Assembly (NCBI GenBank): GCA_025360985.1
Contig: JANYBA010000351.1
Coordinates: 1-10,617, forward strand
DNA length: 10,617 nucleotides
Source of the DNA: Gammaproteobacteria bacterium
GTDB lineage: Bacteria; Pseudomonadota; Gammaproteobacteria; Xanthomonadales; Xanthomonadaceae
Reading direction: 5' to 3'
Below, piece after piece: positions 1 to 7,899 of the stretch. The position numbers were made by a program, and so were the translations under genes. How positions within the stretch are numbered: position 1 is the first letter of the stretch; each line of letters opens with the position of its first letter. The notes under the pieces were generated by a model. It ran no database searches. It had not been told where the DNA came from and saw only the letters and a program-made list of their open reading frames with translations.

Positions 1-29
1 TTACGCGCTAGCGGTACTTCAAGTTTTTG

Positions 30-96
30 GGCGAGCGGGCCTGGTGCCCCCGACTTAGCGCCGCCAACGACGTCGGTGGCACCAGGCCCACTCGCC
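30..96 (-). repeat. Long stable inverted repeat, possible transcription terminator
   Basis: Positions 30-48 and 78-96 are 19-nt inverted repeats with one difference (36 against 90). In a minus-strand transcript that difference is a G-U pair, so the arm pairs fully; in a plus-strand transcript it would be a C-A mismatch. After one mismatch (49/77) five more pairs form (50-54 with 72-76), leaving a 17-nt loop. The hairpin begins a few bases after the stop codon of the uracil-DNA glycosylase gene, so it would end the minus-strand operon. No U-run follows, only CCAAAAACTT on the minus strand, so it is not a textbook intrinsic terminator. It could instead be an RNA-stabilising 3' stem or one copy of a dispersed palindromic repeat. 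Confidence 0.5.
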
Positions 97-99
97 TGG

Positions 100-689
100 T
101 TATTCCATCGCGGCCGCGACGGCGTCTCGCAATGCTGGCACTACCTCGGCGTCGAACCACGGGTTGTGCTTGAACCAGCCGACATTGCGTGGGCTCGGAT
201 GCGGCAGCGGGAAAAAGCGCGGCGCGAATTCGCGCCAGGCGGCAACGGTGTCGGTCAGGGTTTTCTTGCGGCGCTCGCCGAGGAAATAGGCCTGCGCGTA
301 CTGGCCGATCAACAGGGTGAGCCTGACTTCGCCCAGCATCGGCAACAATTTCGGATGCCAGGTCTGCGAGCATTCGGGCCGCGGCGGCAGGTCCCCGGAC
401 GCGCCGCGCCCGGGATAGCAGAAGCCCATCGGCACGATCGCCACCTGACTCTCGTTGTAGAAATGGTCGCGGTCCATGTGCAGCCATTCGCGCAGACGCA
501 TGCCGCTGGCATCGCTCCAGGGGATGCCGCTGCCGTGCACGAGCGTGCCCGCGCCTGGCCGACGACCAACAGGCGCGCGGTTTCCGACGCGCGCAGCACC
601 GGCCGCGGGCCGAGCGGGAGGGACGCCTCGCATAAGCGGCAAGCGCGGACGTCCCGGAGCAGCAGGTCGAGATCGCTGCTGGATTTCAT
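100..689 (-). pseudogene. Uracil-DNA glycosylase superfamily protein, frameshifted as written
   Basis: The family removes uracil from DNA at the start of base-excision repair. Two overlapping minus-strand frames together give one protein: residues 1-46 from the ATG at 689 and the remainder from the -1/+1 shifted frame ending at the TAA at 100. Inserting one G on the plus strand (C on the coding strand) near 551 restores a continuous 196-residue protein. In the repaired protein I see the GQAPG motif (44-48), an HPSPRN motif (164-169), and four cysteines at 17, 20, 91 and 107. This CxxC...Cx15C pattern matches iron-sulfur type (family 4/5-like) glycosylases. The start codon overlaps the stop of the upstream oxidase gene (ATGA), suggesting translational coupling. 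Conservation on both sides of the break is complete, so this is either a very recent mutation or a base-calling error in a GC run. Which uracil-DNA glycosylase family it belongs to is uncertain. Confidence 0.8.
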
Positions 690-2074
690 GGCGGCAGCAC
701 CTTGCCGGGATTGAGGATGCCGTCGGGATCGAAGACCTGCTTGATCGCGCGCATCGCCGCCAGTGTTTCCGCGCCGAGCGCCTGCGCCATGAAGTTGAGT
801 TTGCCCAGGCCGATGCCGTGCTCACCGGACAATTGCCCGCCCAGCGCGATCACGGTTGCGAAGACCTCGGCAAGCGCGGCTTCGGCGCGCGTGGTTTGCC
901 CGGCATCGGCCGGGTCGTACAGCAAGTTGACGTGCAGGTTGCCGTTGCCGGCATGGCCGAAGCAGACGATCTTCGTCTGCCGCGCCTCGGCGATGGCGCG
1001 TACGCGCTCGACCAGGTCGGGCAGTCGCGAAACCGGCACGACCACGTCTTCGTTGATCTTGCCGGCGGCGATCGTGCGCAGCGCCGGCGACAAGGCCTTG
1101 CGCGCCGACCACAGCCGCTCGCGCGCCGCTTCGTCCGCTGCCGTGGCCACGTCGAGGCAACCGTCGCCGTTGGCCGCCGCCGACAACGCCGCGATGGCCG
1201 ATGGCAGCGTGGCGGCGTCGCCGTCGGCTTCGATCATCAGCAAGGCGCCGGCTTCGGGCAGTTCGGCGCCGCCCCCGCTTTTCACCAGGAAGTCGCGCGC
1301 CAGGAGCACGCAGTCGCCGTCCATGAATTCCAGCATCGACGGCGTCACCGATTGCGCCATCAGCCGCGCGACCGCGGCGGCGGCGCTGGCAACATCCAAG
1401 TACAGCGCGCGCAGGGCGCGCCGTTCCGGCGCCAGCGGCGTGAGCTTGAGGGTGGCCTCGACGATGAGCGCGAGCGTGCCTTCGGAGCCGATCAGCAGCC
1501 GCGACAAGTCGTATCCGGTTGCGCCCTTGGTCGTGGCGGCGCCGAATTTCACGAGTTCGCCGGCGCCGGTGACGGCGGTGATCGCCAGCACGTTGTCGCG
1601 GGTCGCGCCGTACTTGACCGCGCGCGGGCCGCCGGCATTGCAGGCGAGGTTGCCGCCGATGGTGCAATAGGGCGCGCTGGTGGGATCGGGCGGCCAGAAC
1701 AGGCCGTGTTCGCGCAAAGCGGTTTGCAGGTCGCCATTGAGCAATCCGGGCTCGACCACGGCGACCCGGTCGCCTGGCCGGATCGCGAGCAGGCGCGCCA
1801 TGAGCTCGAAACTGACCACGACGCCGCCGGCGATCGGCACGCTGGCGCCGGTGGTGTTGGTGCCGCGCCCACGCGCGGTGATCGCGACCTTGTCGCGGCG
1901 ACATAGCCGCACAATGCCTTGCACCTGTTCGCGCGATGTCGGCAGTGCGACCGCATCCGGCATGGCTTGGCGACGCGAATTGTCGTAGCCGTAGGCCAGG
2001 CGTTCCGACGGATCGCTGAGCAAGCCGTCGGCGCCAAGCAGTTGCCGCAGTTCCTCAAGCAGGCCGGGGTTCAT
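686..2074 (-). CDS. FAD-linked oxidase, GlcD / D-2-hydroxyacid dehydrogenase family
   Basis: This 462-residue flavoprotein belongs to the vanillyl-alcohol-oxidase / PCMH superfamily that includes glycolate oxidase subunit GlcD, D-lactate dehydrogenases and D-2-hydroxyglutarate dehydrogenase. It likely oxidises a D-2-hydroxyacid to a 2-oxoacid and passes electrons to a cytosolic or membrane acceptor. The FAD-binding part (about 37-215) shows RGRGTNTTG (68-76), PPDPTS (128-133) and IGGNLACNAGG (139-149). The C-terminal catalytic cap carries INEDVVVP (340-347), GHAGNGNLH (373-381) and SGEHGIG (416-422). His374, His381 and Glu418 are the residues that usually bind the metal and substrate carboxylate, so the enzyme looks intact. 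It ends with the typical DPDGILNPGKVL. The length is normal for the family. The ATG at 2074 lacks a strong ribosome binding site. It lies 29 bp after yraN and overlaps the next gene by 4 bp. The exact substrate cannot be told from the sequence. Confidence 0.9.
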   Translation of the reverse strand: MNPGLLEELRQLLGADGLLSDPSERLAYGYDNSRRQAMPDAVALPTSREQVQGIVRLCRRDKVAITARGRGTNTTGASVPIAGGVVVSFELMARLLAIRPGDRVAVVEPGLLNGDLQTALREHGLFWPPDPTSAPYCTIGGNLACNAGGPRAVKYGATRDNVLAITAVTGAGELVKFGAATTKGATGYDLSRLLIGSEGTLALIVEATLKLTPLAPERRALRALYLDVASAAAAVARLMAQSVTPSMLEFMDGDCVLLARDFLVKSGGGAELPEAGALLMIEADGDAATLPSAIAALSAAANGDGCLDVATAADEAARERLWSARKALSPALRTIAAGKINEDVVVPVSRLPDLVERVRAIAEARQTKIVCFGHAGNGNLHVNLLYDPADAGQTTRAEAALAEVFATVIALGGQLSGEHGIGLGKLNFMAQALGAETLAAMRAIKQVFDPDGILNPGKVLPP

Positions 2075-2103
2075 GGCCCGATTCTAGCGACTACGGCTAG
2101 CCG

Positions 2104-2487
2104 TTACACATCGTCCATCGTGAACGCGCCGCGCAGCCAGTCGCAATGCAGGCCGTCGTCGCCCGGAGCGACCGCGACGACGTCGAAGCGGCACGGCGCC
2201 TGCGCCAGGCGCGGCTGCGCCGACAGCCAGGCTTGAGCGGCGCGCGCGATTTTCCGGCGCTTGCCGGCATCGACCGAAGCGACGGCGCCGCCGAAGCGAT
2301 CGTCGCGACGCAGGCGGACTTCGACGAACAGCACCGTCTGCCCTTCCATCATCACGAGATCGAGTTCGCCGACGCGAAAAACGCAGTTCCGCGCCAGCAA
2401 CCGGCATCCGGCGGCCAACAGGTGCGCGCAGGCGGCGTCTTCGGCCGCGGCGCCAGCGATTTGCCGGTCAGTGCGCGCCGACGCCAT
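2104..2487 (-). CDS. yraN: YraN family protein (UPF0102), endonuclease-fold
   Basis: This is a 127-residue protein of the UPF0102/YraN family, which has a restriction-endonuclease-like core fold; its biochemical role is not established in most bacteria. The signature runs from about residue 39 to 58: VGELDLVMMEG, then TVLFVEVRLR, corresponding to the family's GE(I/L)DLI...FVEVK pattern. Glu41, Asp43 and Glu56 are the acidic residues at the putative active site; the usual Lys after VEV is Arg58 here. I chose the ATG at 2487 because it begins 14 bp after the lpoA stop and gives the normal family length. The same frame stays open further upstream but that part overlaps lpoA and has no family similarity. 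The lpoA-yraN pair divergent from rsmI is the same arrangement as in E. coli, which supports the call. Confidence 0.9.
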   Translation of the reverse strand: MASARTDRQIAGAAAEDAACAHLLAAGCRLLARNCVFRVGELDLVMMEGQTVLFVEVRLRRDDRFGGAVASVDAGKRRKIARAAQAWLSAQPRLAQAPCRFDVVAVAPGDDGLHCDWLRGAFTMDDV

Positions 2488-2501
2488 CGTCGCGGCCGCC
2501 G

Positions 2502-4220
2502 TTACGGCGCCGGGCGCGGACGGCCGCCACTGAGCTCGGCCCAGGACGGCTCCCGTTGCAGCGCGCCCAGGCCATCCAGGCGCAGGACGCCGGTGGCGCC
2601 GCGCAAGCTGAACGATGGGTCGGTCTGCAGGCGCTCGAAATACCCGACCAGCGACCAGGCATCGCGGCCGAACGCGAACAATCGCTGTGAAGCGCCGCGC
2701 GCGCTCGGCAGGCCGCGGGCAAGCGCGTCGGCATCGGGAATCGCATCGGACTGTCCGAGCAGCCAAGGCAATTCCGGATACTCGATGCCATCGAGTTCCT
2801 TCGATGACTTGCCGGCGCCGGCGATGGTCGAGGTCGCCAGGCGCGGCAACGCCGACAGCGGCGAGGCGCGCACCTGCGCCAGCACCAGCGGCGCTTGCGC
2901 GGCCTTGATCGCGAACACCACCGCCGCTGGCGCCGGGCCGGCCTTGGCCAGCGCCGCGTCGATGCGCGCGCCGAGGTTGGTCGGGTTTTCGTCGACGCTG
3001 ATCTCGGCGACCACCTCGCCGCCGCGCAGCTGCAGTCCCTCGCGCAGCGCGCCGACCGCGCGCTGGGCATTGTCGTCGCCCTGGGCAAACACCAGCACGC
3101 GCAACAGCCCGCGCGCGACCAGTCGGTCGGCGAGCGCCAGGCCCTCGTCGTCGGGCAGGAGAGCGAAACTCAAGCTGCCAGGCGGCGGCGTGTCCTGCGG
3201 TCGATTCAGCGCCAGCACCGGCACGCCCGGGTCGCCGTCGGCGAACACCGCGGTCACTTCGTCTCGCCCGAGCGGTCCGACGATCATCTGGGCGCCGTCG
3301 GCCAAGGCCTTCTTCACCGCGGCGCGGACGTCGGCGGCGCTATTGCCGCTGTCGTAGAAACGAATGCGGGTGCGGCGATTCGCCTCGGCGTAGTAACCGG
3401 CGAGCAGGCCGTCGCGAACACCATCGCCGGCGGCGGCCAGCGGCCCGCGCGCCGGCAACAACACCGCCAGCGCGGCCGGCGGGCGGAAGCCATCGGCGTC
3501 GGCCGGCGGAAATTCGCGCGTCCAGCCGGCGGCGGGATTGGCGAGCGGCCTCGGCACCGGCAGCCCGCGCTTGCGCAGTTCGCGGGCGGCAAACGCATAC
3601 AAGGGTTCGTCGGCGGCGAGGCCGGCCGTGCGTCGGGACAACTCGCCGCCGTCGACGCCAGCGAGCAGTCGCTCGATATTGCGCGCGCCGGCGCTGCGTT
3701 CGTGCGGCTTGGCGGATTGCAGCAACCAGGCGCGTTCCGAGGCGCCGTCGAAGACCTGGCCGCGCGCTTCGAATGCCGCGGCGCGCAGGCGGTGCCAATG
3801 CTGGCGTTGCCGCGCCGGGATGGCCGCTTGCGACTGCCCGAGCAAGGGCATGGCCTCGCGCGCGTGGCCATCGTCGACCAGCAGTTGCGCGTTGACGATG
3901 TCGTGCAAGGCCGCTTCTTCGCCGTTGAGCTTGCGCCGGTTCGATTGCGCCAATACGCGCCGGGTCGCGATGGCGTCGCCAGCCAGTTGCCAGGCTTCCG
4001 CGGCATGCGCCAGCGCGCGGTCGCGCGCCGGGCTGCGGGCGCCATCGGCGATCGCCTGCCAGGCGTCGGCCGATTCCTGGAACTTGCCCTGGTCGAGCAG
4101 GGCCTGGGCTGCCTGCTGCTGTGGTGACGTCGCGGTCGTCGTGCCCACGCTGGCGCAGCCGGACATGAGCAGGGCGGTCATCAGCATCGCCAGGAGCGGG
4201 GGCAGGAAAAGGGAGCGCAT
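2502..4220 (-). CDS. lpoA: LpoA-like outer-membrane lipoprotein, penicillin-binding protein activator
   Basis: LpoA is an outer-membrane lipoprotein that reaches through the periplasm and activates the peptidoglycan synthase PBP1A. This 572-residue protein has a lipoprotein signal peptide with a hydrophobic stretch (4-19) and a lipobox ending MSGC, lipidation Cys22. Residues from about 35 to 225 are helical and TPR-like (for example QALLDQGKFQESADAWQAIA). From about 250 onward there is a periplasmic-binding-protein-like domain, opening with AVLLPARGPLAAAGDGVRDG and containing VGPLGRDEV and LALNRPQ. Near the end the conserved GATGVLRLDGLG segment is present, followed by a short proline-rich tail. 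It is about 100 residues shorter than E. coli LpoA (678), as is common outside the enterobacteria. The start ATG at 4220 precedes the signal peptide directly. Its position divergent from rsmI and in front of yraN matches the known gene order. Confidence 0.9.
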   Translation of the reverse strand: MRSLFLPPLLAMLMTALLMSGCASVGTTTATSPQQQAAQALLDQGKFQESADAWQAIADGARSPARDRALAHAAEAWQLAGDAIATRRVLAQSNRRKLNGEEAALHDIVNAQLLVDDGHAREAMPLLGQSQAAIPARQRQHWHRLRAAAFEARGQVFDGASERAWLLQSAKPHERSAGARNIERLLAGVDGGELSRRTAGLAADEPLYAFAARELRKRGLPVPRPLANPAAGWTREFPPADADGFRPPAALAVLLPARGPLAAAGDGVRDGLLAGYYAEANRRTRIRFYDSGNSAADVRAAVKKALADGAQMIVGPLGRDEVTAVFADGDPGVPVLALNRPQDTPPPGSLSFALLPDDEGLALADRLVARGLLRVLVFAQGDDNAQRAVGALREGLQLRGGEVVAEISVDENPTNLGARIDAALAKAGPAPAAVVFAIKAAQAPLVLAQVRASPLSALPRLATSTIAGAGKSSKELDGIEYPELPWLLGQSDAIPDADALARGLPSARGASQRLFAFGRDAWSLVGYFERLQTDPSFSLRGATGVLRLDGLGALQREPSWAELSGGRPRPAP

Positions 4221-4255
4221 GGCGGATCCGTGGCCTAGGGCGAAGTCGAAATGAC

Positions 4256-4271
4256 GGCTAAGATGATACCC
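4256..4271. promoter_or_regulatory. Possible overlapping divergent -10 elements for lpoA and rsmI
   Basis: In the 82-bp gap between lpoA and rsmI the minus strand reads TATCAT (4268-4263), a five-of-six match to the sigma70 -10 box. The plus strand reads TAAGAT (4259-4264), a four-of-six match. The minus-strand element would give lpoA a leader of about 36 nt. The plus-strand element would start transcription near 4271, leaving about 32 nt before the ATG of rsmI. I see no convincing -35 hexamer at 16-18 bp for either, so the calls are weak. Confidence 0.3.
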
Positions 4272-4302
4272 GTTGAATCAGAACGCGGGCGGGCAAGCGG
4301 CC

Positions 4303-5151
4303 ATGGCGGCAATCGAAGCGGGCACGCTCTACGTGGTGGCCACGCCGATCGGCAACCTGGCCGATCTGTCGCCGCGGGCGCGCGAGGTCTTGGCCGGCGT
4401 CGCCGCCATCTGCGCCGAAGACACCCGCCACACCCGCCAGCTGCTGGCCGCGTTCGGCATCGACCGCCCTTTGCTGGCCCTGCACGAACACAACGAAGGC
4501 GAAGTCGCCGGCAAACTGGTCCAACGCCTTGCCAAAGGCGACGCGCTCGCCCTGGTTTCCGACGCCGGCACGCCCCTGGTCTCGGACCCGGGTTACCGGC
4601 TGGTGCGCGAGGCGCGCGCGACTGGCGCCAAGGTGTCGCCGGTGCCGGGGCCGTGCGCGGCGATCGCCGCGCTGTCGGTGGCTGGAATTCCCAGCGATCG
4701 CTTCTGTTTCGAGGGCTTCCTGCCAGCGAAATCCGGCGCGCGTCGCGAGCGCCTGCAAGCGCTGGCGCGAGAATCCCGCACCCTGGTGTTTTACGAAAGC
4801 GCGCATCGGATCGGCGAATCGCTTGCTGATTTTGTCGTGGCGTTTGGCGCCGGTCGGGAAGCGGTGCTGGCGCGCGAACTGAGCAAGTTGTTCGAAACGG
4901 TGCTGGGCGACACGTTGGGGGCGATTGCCGCGAAGGTGGACGCCGACGAGAACCAGCGCAAGGGCGAATTGGTGCTGGTCGTGCGCGGCTGCGAAGACGA
5001 TGCCGCCGCCGACCTGGCCGAAGGTCGGCGCGTGTACGCGAAACTGGTCGAGCACATGAAGCCCTCGCAAGCTGCCAAGCTCGCCGCCGAACTGACCGGC
5101 GCGCCGCGCAAGGCCTTGTACGGCGGCCCGGCGACGGATTCAGAGTCGTGA
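4303..5151 (+). CDS. rsmI: 16S rRNA (cytidine1402-2'-O)-methyltransferase RsmI
   Basis: RsmI uses S-adenosylmethionine to methylate the 2'-OH of C1402 in the decoding centre of 16S rRNA. The 282-residue product is a tetrapyrrole-methylase-fold protein of normal length. Motifs numbered from the ATG: LYVVATPIGNLADL near the N-terminus, AEDTRHT, SDAGTPLVSDPG (SAM pocket), PGPCAAIAALSVAGIPSDRF, FEGFLPAK, FYESAHRI and NQRKGELVLVV. I prefer the ATG at 4303, which leaves eight residues before the first conserved strand. An in-frame TTG at 4273 would add ten residues with no family similarity and lies almost on the possible transcription start. The gene faces lpoA divergently, as in E. coli and Pseudomonas. 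Its last codon overlaps the GTG start of the downstream kinase gene, so the two are very likely cotranscribed and translationally coupled. Confidence 0.95.
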   Translation: MAAIEAGTLYVVATPIGNLADLSPRAREVLAGVAAICAEDTRHTRQLLAAFGIDRPLLALHEHNEGEVAGKLVQRLAKGDALALVSDAGTPLVSDPGYRLVREARATGAKVSPVPGPCAAIAALSVAGIPSDRFCFEGFLPAKSGARRERLQALARESRTLVFYESAHRIGESLADFVVAFGAGREAVLARELSKLFETVLGDTLGAIAAKVDADENQRKGELVLVVRGCEDDAAADLAEGRRVYAKLVEHMKPSQAAKLAAELTGAPRKALYGGPATDSES

Positions 5152-7505
5152 CGGCAATCCCCGGCTACACCGTGCTGCGCCAACTCGGCCAGGGCGGAAT
5201 GGCCGAGGTATTCCTGGTCGTGCAGGAATCGCTCGGTCGGGAGGTGGCGCTCAAGGTGCTGTCGTCGGCATCGGCGCGCGATGACAGCAGCCGTGAACGC
5301 TTCCTGCGCGAGGCGCGCATCGCCGCCAGCCTGCACCACCCGCACATCGTGCCGATCCACGACTTCGGCGTGCACGAAGGTTGCGCCTACATCGCGATGG
5401 AATACGAGCCGGGCGGGACGATCGCGCCGGGGGCCGGCGAACGGCTCGAGCCGCAAGCCGCGTTGCGCCTGGTGCGCGACATCGCCGGTGCGCTCGACTA
5501 CGCGCACGGCCGCGGCGTCGTCCATCGCGACATCAAGCCGGAAAACGTCCTGCGCCGCGCCGACGGCGCCGCCATCCTTTCCGATTTCGGCATCGCCCGC
5601 CTGATCCAAGGCGAATCGGTGCTGACCACCGAAGGCACCAGCGTTGGCACGCCGCATTACATGAGCCCGGAACAACTGCGCGGCGAAAAAGTCGACGGTC
5701 GTAGCGACCTGTACAGCCTGGGCATCCTGCTCTGGCAGTTGTTGACCGGCGAATTGCCCTACAAGGGCAGCGATTCCTGGGCGATCGGCAGCCAGCACCT
5801 GAATGCCGGCATCCCACGCTTGCCGCCGGCAATGGCGCATCTACAGGGGCTGGTCGATGCACTGCTGGCCAAGGCCGCGGATGCGCGCCTGCAGTCCGGC
5901 GCCGAAGTCGTCCGTCGGATCGACGCGCTGCTGGCGGTGTCGGCGAATCAGGCGACGATGCTGGAAACGCCGTCGCAACTCGGGCAACGCCGGGCCGCGT
6001 GGTCACGCCGCAACGTCGGCGCCGCCGCCTTGCTGGTGGCTGGCGTGCTCGTGGTGGCGCTGCTGGGTTGGCGTCGGTTTGCCGCCGGCCCCGCGATCGT
6101 CCCGGCGCCGCCGGCGCTGGCGCCGACTCCCGCCGCCGCGACGGTGGCGAAGTCGATCGCGGTGCTCGCCTTCGAAGACCTCAGCGAGGCGCACGACCAG
6201 GGCTATTTTTCCGACGGCATTTCCGAAGAGCTGTCGAATCGCCTGGCGCAGGTGCCCGGTTTGCGCGTCGCCGGGCGCAGTTCTTCGCAGTCGTTCAAGG
6301 GCAAGGAAGCGACCATCGCCCAGATCGGCCGCGCGCTCGACGTCAGCCAGGTGCTCGAGGGCAGCGTGCGCAAGGACGGCGACCGGCTGCGCGTCAGCGT
6401 GCAGTTGAGCAATGTCGCCGACGGCTACCAGCTGTGGTCGCAGAGTTACGACCGCAAGTTGACCGACGTGTTCGCGGTGCAGGACGATATTTCCAGCGCC
6501 GTGGTCGAAGCCCTGAAGCTAGCCTTGCTGCCCGGGCCGCACCCGGCGACGAACAAGCGCCATACGCCCAGTTTTGAGGTCTACGACCACTACCTCCGTG
6601 GCCGTCAGGCCATGGCGGGTTCCGGCGAAAACTCGGTCGAGCGTGCGCTCGAATCGTTTCGTAAAGCGGTCGCGCTCGATCCCGATTACGCCGAGGCCTT
6701 TGCCGGCCTGGCGATGGCGGAAAGTTTCATGGCTGAAGGCGATCCTGACCCGATCCACAGGGATCAGGGTTTCCAACGCGCATCGACCGCGGCCGAACGG
6801 GCCGTGGCCCTGGATCCCGGGCTCGGCGACGCCTATTCCACGCGCGGTTATGTGCGGGCGATCGATTTCTGGGACTGGAATGGCGCGATGGCCGACTCGG
6901 AAAAGGCGATAGCAATCGATCCCGGCGACGCCAGAAATCAATTGCGGCACTGTTACCTGCTGGCGGCCTTGGGCCGCCTGCCCGAGGGCGCCAAGGCCTG
7001 CGACCTCGGCACCAGGCAAGACCCCTTGTTCGCGCCGGTCTGGTACCAGTTGGGAAGGCTCAGGGCGGCGCAAGGCGACTACCCAGGCGCGATATCGGCG
7101 ATGAATCGCACCCTGGCGATCGACCCGGGGTTTCGACCGGCCGCGCAATACCTCGGCACGATAGCGCTGTTGCAAGGCGACGCCGGCAAGGCCAAGACGG
7201 TGTTCGCGCAGGTGGATAGTCCAATCGGCCTCGCCCTGGCCGAACACGCGCTCGGCGACGGCGTCGAATCAAGACGCTTGCTCGCTGAAATCATCGCCAA
7301 GCATGCCAACGATTTTGCCTACGGAATCGCTACCGTCCATGCGTGGTCGGGCGACCGCGAGCAGGCGTTTGCATGGCTGGACCGCGCGGTCGCCCAGCAC
7401 GAGATCGGCGTCATCCTTCTCAAGTCCGATCCCTTGTTGCACGGCTTGCGCGGCGATCCGCGCTATCTCGCCCTGCTGAAAAAACTCAAGCTGCCAGTGT
7501 TGTAA
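5148..7505 (+). CDS. Membrane Ser/Thr protein kinase with extracytoplasmic TolB-N-like and TPR domains
   Basis: This is a 785-residue Hanks-type kinase. The kinase domain (about 7-265) has the glycine loop GQGGMAEV (14-21), Lys36, alphaC Glu55, catalytic loop HRDIKPEN (126-133, Asp128), DFG (146-148) and GTPHYMSPE (167-175). All catalytic residues are present and it is an RD kinase, so activation-loop phosphorylation is expected; the loop holds Thr160, Thr161, Thr164 and Thr168. One transmembrane helix spans about 288-308, followed by a proline/alanine linker. Residues 336-458 (SIAVLAFEDLSE..., YFSDGISEELSNRLAQ, ...GYQLWSQSYDR) form a TolB-N-like domain of the kind seen in TPR-containing adenylate cyclases and kinases. 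TPR-type repeats follow from about 475 to 745. The predicted topology is kinase in the cytoplasm and sensor part in the periplasm. The GTG start overlaps the rsmI stop by 4 bp; the only nearby ATG lies inside the glycine loop. Substrates and ligand are unknown. Confidence 0.93.
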   Translation: MTAIPGYTVLRQLGQGGMAEVFLVVQESLGREVALKVLSSASARDDSSRERFLREARIAASLHHPHIVPIHDFGVHEGCAYIAMEYEPGGTIAPGAGERLEPQAALRLVRDIAGALDYAHGRGVVHRDIKPENVLRRADGAAILSDFGIARLIQGESVLTTEGTSVGTPHYMSPEQLRGEKVDGRSDLYSLGILLWQLLTGELPYKGSDSWAIGSQHLNAGIPRLPPAMAHLQGLVDALLAKAADARLQSGAEVVRRIDALLAVSANQATMLETPSQLGQRRAAWSRRNVGAAALLVAGVLVVALLGWRRFAAGPAIVPAPPALAPTPAAATVAKSIAVLAFEDLSEAHDQGYFSDGISEELSNRLAQVPGLRVAGRSSSQSFKGKEATIAQIGRALDVSQVLEGSVRKDGDRLRVSVQLSNVADGYQLWSQSYDRKLTDVFAVQDDISSAVVEALKLALLPGPHPATNKRHTPSFEVYDHYLRGRQAMAGSGENSVERALESFRKAVALDPDYAEAFAGLAMAESFMAEGDPDPIHRDQGFQRASTAAERAVALDPGLGDAYSTRGYVRAIDFWDWNGAMADSEKAIAIDPGDARNQLRHCYLLAALGRLPEGAKACDLGTRQDPLFAPVWYQLGRLRAAQGDYPGAISAMNRTLAIDPGFRPAAQYLGTIALLQGDAGKAKTVFAQVDSPIGLALAEHALGDGVESRRLLAEIIAKHANDFAYGIATVHAWSGDREQAFAWLDRAVAQHEIGVILLKSDPLLHGLRGDPRYLALLKKLKLPVL

Positions 7506-7523
7506 GCCGGCTGGACGGGCCTG

Positions 7524-7532
7524 TGCGACAAT
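7524..7532 (+). promoter_or_regulatory. Possible extended -10 promoter of rnpB
   Basis: TGC directly followed by GACAAT (four of six to TATAAT) forms an extended -10 element ending 7 bases before the first base of the rnpB P1 stem at 7539, the right distance for transcription initiation. No -35 hexamer is seen at 17 bp, which fits an extended -10 type. The element begins 19 bp after the kinase stop codon, so rnpB would be made both from this promoter and by readthrough. Confidence 0.45.
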
Positions 7533-7538
7533 GCCCGC

Positions 7539-7899
7539 GGCGGAGTCGGCCAAGACAACCGCGTCGCGACTTGATCGCGCCGAGGAAAGTCCGGGCTCCA
7601 CAGAGCAGGGTGCCAGGTAACGCCTGGGCGGCGCGAGCCGACGGAAAGTGCAACAGAGAGTAGACAGCCGAACGGCATCGCAAGATGCGCGTGGTGATGG
7701 TGAAACGGTGGGGTAAGAGCCCACCGCCTGCGGGGCCAACGCCGCAGGGCACGGCAAACCCCACCCGGAGCAAGGCCAAATAGGGGGACTATGGGTTGGC
7801 TCGACCCGTCCCCGGGTGCGCTGCTTGAACCCTGCCGCGAGGCAGGGTCGAGAGGAATGGTTGTCCACGACAGAACCCGGCTTAGCGGTCGGCTCCGCC
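7539..7899 (+). ncRNA. rnpB: RNase P RNA (class A), M1-type
   Basis: The catalytic RNA of ribonuclease P removes 5' leaders from pre-tRNAs, together with the protein RnpA. The P1 helix is formed by GGCGGAGTCGGCC (7539-7551) and GGTCGGCTCCGCC (7887-7899), 13 pairs including two G-U wobbles. The conserved core is intact: GAGGAAAGTCCGGGCTCC (7582-7599), GTGCCAGGTAACGCCTGG (from 7610), GTGCAACAGAGAG (from 7649), GGTAAGAGCCCACCG, GGAGCAAGGCCAAATAGGG (7767-7785) and ACAGAACCCGGCTTA (7870-7884). The length of about 361 nt is normal for a gammaproteobacterial class A RNA. Exact ends are inferred from P1 pairing. Location between the rsmI region and mraZ matches Pseudomonas and Xanthomonas relatives. 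No clear intrinsic terminator follows before the next gene. Confidence 0.97.

Noticed and set aside
40..80. tRNA 3'-end-like text (TGGTGCCCCCGAC) at the left edge
   Set aside because: No acceptor stem, T-arm GTTCGA or anticodon arm could be built; the sequence is explained by the long inverted repeat.
476..1906. A 476-codon open frame on the plus strand opposite the FAD oxidase and glycosylase genes
   Set aside because: It is antisense to clearly recognisable genes, is rich in Arg, Gly and Ala as expected for a shadow frame in GC-rich DNA, and has no recognisable motif.
2488..2766. A longer N-terminus for yraN in the same frame
   Set aside because: It would overlap lpoA by about 265 bases and shows no UPF0102 similarity.
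2146..4127. Long plus-strand open frames opposite yraN and lpoA
   Set aside because: They are antisense to well supported genes with intact motifs and have low-complexity composition.
4273..4302. TTG start for rsmI
   Set aside because: It adds ten residues outside the conserved family region and lies almost on the possible transcription start; the ATG at 4303 gives a normal N-terminus. It cannot be fully excluded.
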